DNA from: Larix sibirica
Lineage: Eukaryota; Streptophyta; Pinopsida; Pinales; Pinaceae
Length of the DNA stretch: 13,527 bases
Assembly: GCA_004151065.3 (NCBI GenBank)
Contig: NWUY0300022027.1
Span: 16,487-30,013 of the forward strand
Direction: 5' to 3'
Shown here piece by piece: positions 9,078 through 13,527 of this stretch. The translations under genes were made by a program, and so were the position numbers. How positions within the stretch are numbered: position 1 is the stretch's first letter; every line of letters begins with the position of its first letter. Below the pieces are notes generated by a model, which was given only the letters and a program-made list of their open reading frames with translations, was not told the DNA's origin and did not search any database.

Positions 9078-9532
9078 CTAACTAGCCCTGGAAATCTCCA
9101 TCACATGTTCATAATCAATTAATTGATAGCGAATTCCACTATTGCTTATCGAGGGAATTCTAGGTCGTTGCAGCAAAGCACTTGAGATTTTTAAGGACAA
9201 AACATTAGAATTCAACATTGTTTAGTATCAGGTTCCTTTCAACCCACACAAGAGGAGAGAAAGCTAATATTTAGATTCATTTATTAAGATGTTGATTTGT
9301 TCATACATCTATGCTCCAATTATCAAAATCCAAGCATACATGGATTGTTCACAAGCAAACATATCGATTACCAATCTACAAAATATCAACTATCTAATTT
9401 GCATTTGGACGTGGCATAAGAGAAGCTACACCAGAAGATATTGAGACATGTTGTATAGGAGGGGTATGATTCACCACCCATCCTGAAACACTAAGAGGAG
9501 TACGACCAAGTTGAGGTTGAAATTGTTGGGAC
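9078..9532 (-). pseudogene. TOPLESS/TPR corepressor pseudogene fragment (two exon remnants)
   Basis: TOPLESS-family proteins are nuclear corepressors bound by EAR-motif factors. The Pro-rich linker between their N-terminal CTLH/TPD domain and the WD40 repeats is recognisable here. The first remnant (9532-9394) follows an AG acceptor and reads QQFQPQLGRTPLSVSGWVVN then HVSISSGVASLMPRPNAN before TAG. The FQP-to-GW spacing of ten residues equals that of the family. The second remnant (9180-9078) also follows an AG and reads ALLQRPRIPSISNSGIRYQL followed by IDYEHVM, matching the family order of Lys/Arg-Pro-Arg-x-Pro, Ser-Asn-Ser-Gly, Tyr-Gln and Glu-His-Val. It ends in TAG within a few codons. 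The two pieces are in the right order and orientation, with about 213 bp between. Neither the N-terminal domain nor WD40 repeats could be found. Confidence 0.75.
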
Positions 9533-11531
9533 CTATCCAGATAAAGGTCTTTGGAAAGACCCACCCATTAATCCCATTTGAATCCATGCATTCCAACGAA
9601 TTAGAGAGAGAAACGAGAAAAGTTAAATCACAAAAAGGTGAGATGTTTGCTTTGAAGTCAAGTACCTCAATCACCTAACCTGCCACATGCACGACTCCTC
9701 TCATTTGTGTAGCTACGTGAAATAAATCACATGTTATTATTTCATAGTACGTACTTGCATATAAATCCATTCTAAGCTCAATCCATGCAGGCAGGCAGTG
9801 GCTGAGGTTTTTACGGGAGGCAGCATTCTAATTGACATTCACATGAATGTGATACTAGTTTAACTAGGATAGCTAGTTTATAGATAGAATCTATAAGAGT
9901 AGTTATCCACATGATCGATGGCATCCTGCTTATCTCCTCTTAATTGCTTGAATGGGTAACCTAGCCCATGTTCTAACCGCTTAGAGTTATCCATTATTAT
10001 TTGGATGGTGATTAAGAGACATTATGACTGTAACTCCCATAAATTTATAAATTTTACTTTGTGTATATATATATCCTTGTTTATCGAGCATGCTTTTAAA
10101 ATCTTATCATGGTGGAATTCAACTTTTGAGCTTTGAGTTGGGCGTCGTGATGGGAGGGGGAGGTATGCCATTCCCAGGCCCTTTTAGTAGTCATAGTAGC
10201 ACACCTACAACCAGCCTTGTGACAAACCATTTGGAAAGGACAAAAATGAGTAGAAGGCAGGGGTCAACCACGATGAGATCCTATACAAAAATAGTGTTCT
10301 TCCGTGACAAGGGCCAAAGGTGGATGTTCTTATATTCATCATAGGTACTCTAATAATAAGATGAAACATACATGCAAAGCTATTTGTATGAATAAAAGGG
10401 AAGAAATACGAGATCATGTCAATCTAAAGCGATGGATACAGTTCTTAATTTGCAATTCTAGCCTAAAGGATATCTGCATTGAAACATACAAGTAATAACA
10501 TTATGTCCAACAATCTTGTTTGAGAGAAATCAATAAATGAATAAAATGATTCCCACATAGATTGGGATCATTGGATGATTGAGTTTAACAGAGGTTGTAT
10601 TTTATTTATTGAGCTCGACCCTCTCTTCTTTTATTCCAAATCCATAAGAATCTAGAAGTAAAAAAGGTACGATTGCTGAAACTCCCCTTTTATCTCTTTC
10701 ATTTTGAATGTTCTGATGCTTATGTTTTTTTATTTAATCTAGTTGGTTGTTCTTCTACAAATTGGATGATCTGTGCCTCGTCATTTTCTTTAATTCTATT
10801 TGCAAACCTGTGCAAATACGCATATGATAATTTATTAATTCTATGTTGCAAATGAATAACATATAGAAAAGAATGGTGAACAAAAGCATGTAATAGGATA
10901 TAGAAGTTACCCATGCTATAATCCATGTAGAGGACTAGACCATACAATATTCAATGTCAATGGAAAGTTACCCATCCCACTTGCTCCTATGGATTGTGCA
11001 AAGAGAGAAACATTTAAGTCATAGTCCAACCATGGCTGTGATAGTTATGAAATTCCTTGGCATTCAAGTCGTAGTTGTTTACATTTCCAAGACTCAAATT
11101 GATGCATAGAAAAATGATCAACTTCTGATCTATGAAGCTTATCCTTGATGAAGTTGTCCAAGTGTGTAGGCGAAAAATCCTTTTTTTTTCATTTCTAACA
11201 TTGAGGAGCATGTTGATGAAGCAGACCATGCATTTGTTTCAGTAAATAATACAACAAATACAAGAGGCCTTGGACATGGAAAATATGCACATCTGACCTA
11301 TTGGGAACGTATGGTGACAAAATTGTTGTTGAGAAATCCACGGTTTCTGTTAAAACAACAGAGGCAATCGAAATTTTTTTAACATACAACTCGGAATCAA
11401 TTATTAAATTCTTTCTAATTCCGATTTTCTTGCAAAGGGAATTGGGACCTATTAAAACTCAAATGAAAGAGGAGGAGGTGTCTCCTTGCAAGAAGATAAG
11501 ATCATGAAAATAACACATATAGCGCATTCCC
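9533..11531. other. AT-rich stretch, no gene recognised
   Basis: Several open frames of 60-84 codons occur on both strands (for example 10090-10344 plus, 10205-10417 minus, 11014-11229 minus). None shows a domain, convincing splice borders or family resemblance. Upstream exons of the TOPLESS-like relic would be expected here on the minus strand and were not seen. A short (TA)n tract lies at about 10063-10073. Confidence 0.5.
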
Positions 11532-11591
11532 CTTCTCACATTCTACGTTTCAAACTGCCTCCATTTCACATTCCAAGTTTCAGGCTGCCTC
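11532..11591. repeat. Perfect-register 30-bp tandem duplication
   Basis: The copies are 11532-11561 and 11562-11591. They share 24 of 30 positions, with the common pattern TCACATTC..GTTTCA..CTGCCTC. It is an isolated two-copy tandem with no associated gene. Confidence 0.75.
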
Positions 11592-12202
11592 GAATAGAAT
11601 GATCATGTGGGCGAGTGGAATCCATGATAGTGCATACTAGCCTAATGTGGATCATTTCCTCGATATGAGGCCAAATAAGGCCCTACTAGAGAATTTGGTT
11701 GACCCAACAACAAATATAGGAAGAAAATTAGGATAAAATTCCTTGGAAAAAGTTCCCGAAGTAGCAAAACTTCGCACAATGGTTTCAAGAGTCCCTGCTA
11801 AGCAAAAGTTGAGGCCTGTGTAAAATGAATAATATTGAAACATTCAAACTTTAAGCCACAGTCACAGGAAGAAATCAGAAATAATTGCATAATAGATTGA
11901 GTACATATATAACCACTTTTGTAATAAGAAAGTAAGCTAAAAAATTCGTTATCACGTTATACCCTTGGTAACCTAGTGGAAAGTGAATGCAAATGATCAA
12001 AATGCATTAATGCTGAGGGTCCTGGAAAGGGAAAAAACCCTCCTGGTTTAATATGTTCCCATAATGTGGCAATTTAACAAAGAGGGTCGATCCCAAAATT
12101 TAACTCGGAGAACAAAAGAAAAACAAAGGAAGGGTAGAAACCCTCCCCAAAGGGAATGACCGCAGAATTTCGAGCTGGATAACCAACACCAGGAGACCAT
12201 AC
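11592..12202. other. Gene-free stretch with one splice-acceptor-like site
   Basis: No family was recognised. On the minus strand a pyrimidine-rich tract and CAG (about 11822-11820) precede a 56-codon open stretch, which could be an exon remnant or chance. A less AT-rich segment lies at about 12010-12200. Confidence 0.35.
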
Positions 12203-12363
12203 CTGAGAATGTTCCATGGTCGAGACAATTGGAGTAGCCAGGTTCTTTCCAATGGCGTTGAGACCGTGTAACTGCAACAAAAAATCCCTAAGTACAAATA
12301 TGCGACAAGGATTGACAAGAATTAAAGTGGAAAATGAAAGAAACCAAAGTTTAAACACTTACC
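12203..12363 (-). other. Two consecutive exon-like segments, unknown gene
   Basis: On the minus strand a good donor (TTG|GTAAGT, exon end 12363) is followed 91 bp later by a good acceptor (TTTTTTGTTGCAG, exon start 12271) and then by a 69-nt segment ending CTCAG|GTATGG at 12203. The 69-nt piece is open in all three frames; one reads LHGLNAIGKNLATPIVSTME. The segment before the donor contains a TAG in the frame reading GSPARLG. The signals look like a real short intron between exons, but I do not recognise the protein, and it does not continue the kinase relic next to it. Confidence 0.35.
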
Positions 12364-12409
12364 AAGTCTAGCAGGACTACCCTATGCTATTCGCCATAAG
12401 AAGTACACA

Positions 12410-12853
12410 ATATTATCATATGATCTTATGTTAAAAAATGCCTTGCTTGCAAGAACTTTGACACTTCCAAAATCACAAAGCTTAAGTTTGTGCTAGTGAG
12501 GATTGACTTGTAGAAGCATATGTTGACCATTAAAGTGGAGCAACTCCTTACATGATGATTGTATAATTTTAACATAAAGTAAATCCATATGCTAAGTGAG
12601 TCTAGTGTACTTCTTTGTGGTTCGATAAACTTTCTTTGGTTCATACTCAAGAACCAAATTGAGGTAAATTTCATCTTTGTTAGTGGTTGAAAAAAAAATC
12701 TCTTCGGAGACACAATATTGGGGTGCTCCATCAGGTGCATCATTTTCAATTCACCATTATTTTTACATCTTTTTTCCTACATGACCTTTTGATAGCTACT
12801 ATCTCACGATTTCTAAGCATTTAATTTTATTAGATAGACAACAATATGGTTAA
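12410..12853 (-). pseudogene. GSK3/SHAGGY-like protein kinase pseudogene
   Basis: Intact homologues are cytoplasmic/nuclear Ser/Thr kinases, including brassinosteroid regulators. Kinase-domain blocks appear in the correct order across three frames: VVYLIK near 12850, IVAIK (12788-12802, with the ATP-binding Lys), [20 protein letters not shown] continuing to IVS at 12708, then [20 protein letters not shown] (YLNLVLEY at 12643-12666), LLYVK, VNPH, and KLKLCDFGSVKVL (DFG motif, 12463-12477). A faint NIRSY after that fits the next family segment. Frameshifts occur after VAIK and in a run of nine T (12698-12690 on the plus strand it is A). In-frame stops interrupt at least three blocks. The stretch that should hold the HRDIKPQN catalytic loop is scrambled and lost. 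No N-terminal glycine loop and no C-terminal half were found. Whether introns once lay inside cannot be judged. Confidence 0.85.
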
Positions 12854-13527
12854 ATTATAAGTCAAAACTCATTTCTAATTTAGGTGCATCTTGATGATAA
12901 ATTCAGGGCAACAAAATTGATACAAAGAACTAAATAATTAAGAGAAATCTCCAGTCCTCTAATAAATTCGTAAGTTCTCTAATGCTAGAGTCTAGGATGG
13001 GGAATTCAGACCAAAAAAATAGTCCCAAAAGACCTAGTTCCCACAACCTGCTCTTCCTTATAAATTACAGTTTGCAATCACTATGGATAAAAAAATGAGC
13101 CTCTTTCCTATTCCAATTATAGATTTGTGCATTCAAAATAATATTAAGTAATTAATTGGAAGCTCACTTGCTTGAGTACCATCATATTAATAATCTGTCC
13201 AATCCAAGTGACAATTCCATCTCCTAAAGGAATATCTATTTCTTGCAACAAATAAATTTTGAAACAAGAAAAAAATATGATTTAAGGAAACAACTCTTAA
13301 GTCCTACTAATTTCTAAGAACTAAAATACATTCCCAAAGTTTTTGAAGAAAGAAGGATATGATTGATGTTACAAATTACTAAATTGAACATCAAATTTTG
13401 CTTAAAGGGTTATCATAAATTAGTTGCAGTTGCTCATAATCATTCAAAATCCTTGAATGGTATGTATTAGCCTTAAAGAAATACTTTCCATGCAAGAAAT
13501 TTGGTATCACAATACAAACAACATTCA
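12854..13527. other. AT-rich end of window, no gene recognised
   Basis: The upstream part of the kinase relic would lie here on the minus strand, but no glycine-rich loop or earlier segment could be read. Nothing else was recognised on either strand. Confidence 0.5.

Noticed and set aside
9471-9674. 67-codon open frame on the minus strand
   Set aside because: It overlaps the TOPLESS-like exon in a different frame and lacks any family match.
10090-10344. 84-codon plus-strand open frame with a Gly/Pro/Ser-rich part
   Set aside because: No domain, no splice borders and no recognised relative were found; its length is within chance for this much sequence.
11014-11229. Possible En/Spm (TNP2-like) transposase fragment on the minus strand
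   Set aside because: A few residues around a His-rich run recall that family, but the agreement is too short and needs arbitrary frame changes.
12426-12749. 107-codon open frame on the minus strand as an intact gene
   Set aside because: Only its first 14 or so codons match the GSK3 family; the match then moves to another frame, so the remainder is out-of-frame read-through of a pseudogene.
1-13527. tRNA, rRNA, CRISPR array or bacterial-type operon
   Set aside because: No cloverleaf with conserved T-arm, no ribosomal sequence and no regular spacer array were seen; introns and retroelement relics show plant nuclear DNA.

Overview
The window looks like nuclear DNA of a seed plant. It is AT-rich and mostly non-coding. 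It holds one intact intron-containing R2R3-MYB gene and several decayed plant gene fragments (a GH5 mannanase, a TOPLESS-type corepressor, a GSK3/SHAGGY kinase), a LINE-type RNase H relic and local tandem repeats. Low gene density and old gene relics suggest a large genome, perhaps a gymnosperm, but no single feature proves the lineage.

Layout. 1-774: AT-rich 3' flank, no gene seen. 775-1955 (minus): a complete three-exon MYB gene, 209 residues by manual splicing, of the subgroup 4 (EAR-repressor) type. 1956-2100: its probable promoter, with two AC-type MYB-binding elements. 2212-2460 and 2607-2698: short tandem repeats. 4151-4547 (plus): RNase H domain of a non-LTR retroelement with a frameshift and a stop, running into a satellite-like array (4541-4955). 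5033-5260 (minus): exon-like pieces of unknown origin. 5491-5665: a nearly perfect 86-bp tandem duplication. 7311-8132 (plus): endo-beta-mannanase pseudogene that still shows intron borders. 9078-9532 (minus): two exon remnants of a TOPLESS/TPR corepressor gene. 12203-12363 (minus): further exon-like pieces. 12410-12853 (minus): GSK3-like kinase pseudogene. The rest is AT-rich DNA in which I recognise nothing.

The only gene likely to be functional is the MYB. It should be a nuclear DNA-binding repressor: its R2R3 domain binds AC-type promoter elements, and its EAR motif recruits corepressors of the TOPLESS family. The relics do not form a pathway. Three unrelated host gene fragments, at least two of them still carrying intron borders and lying on both strands within about 5.5 kb, are the most unusual aspect. 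They could mark gene-fragment capture by a mobile element or slow decay of segmental duplicates. I found no convincing new biological system.
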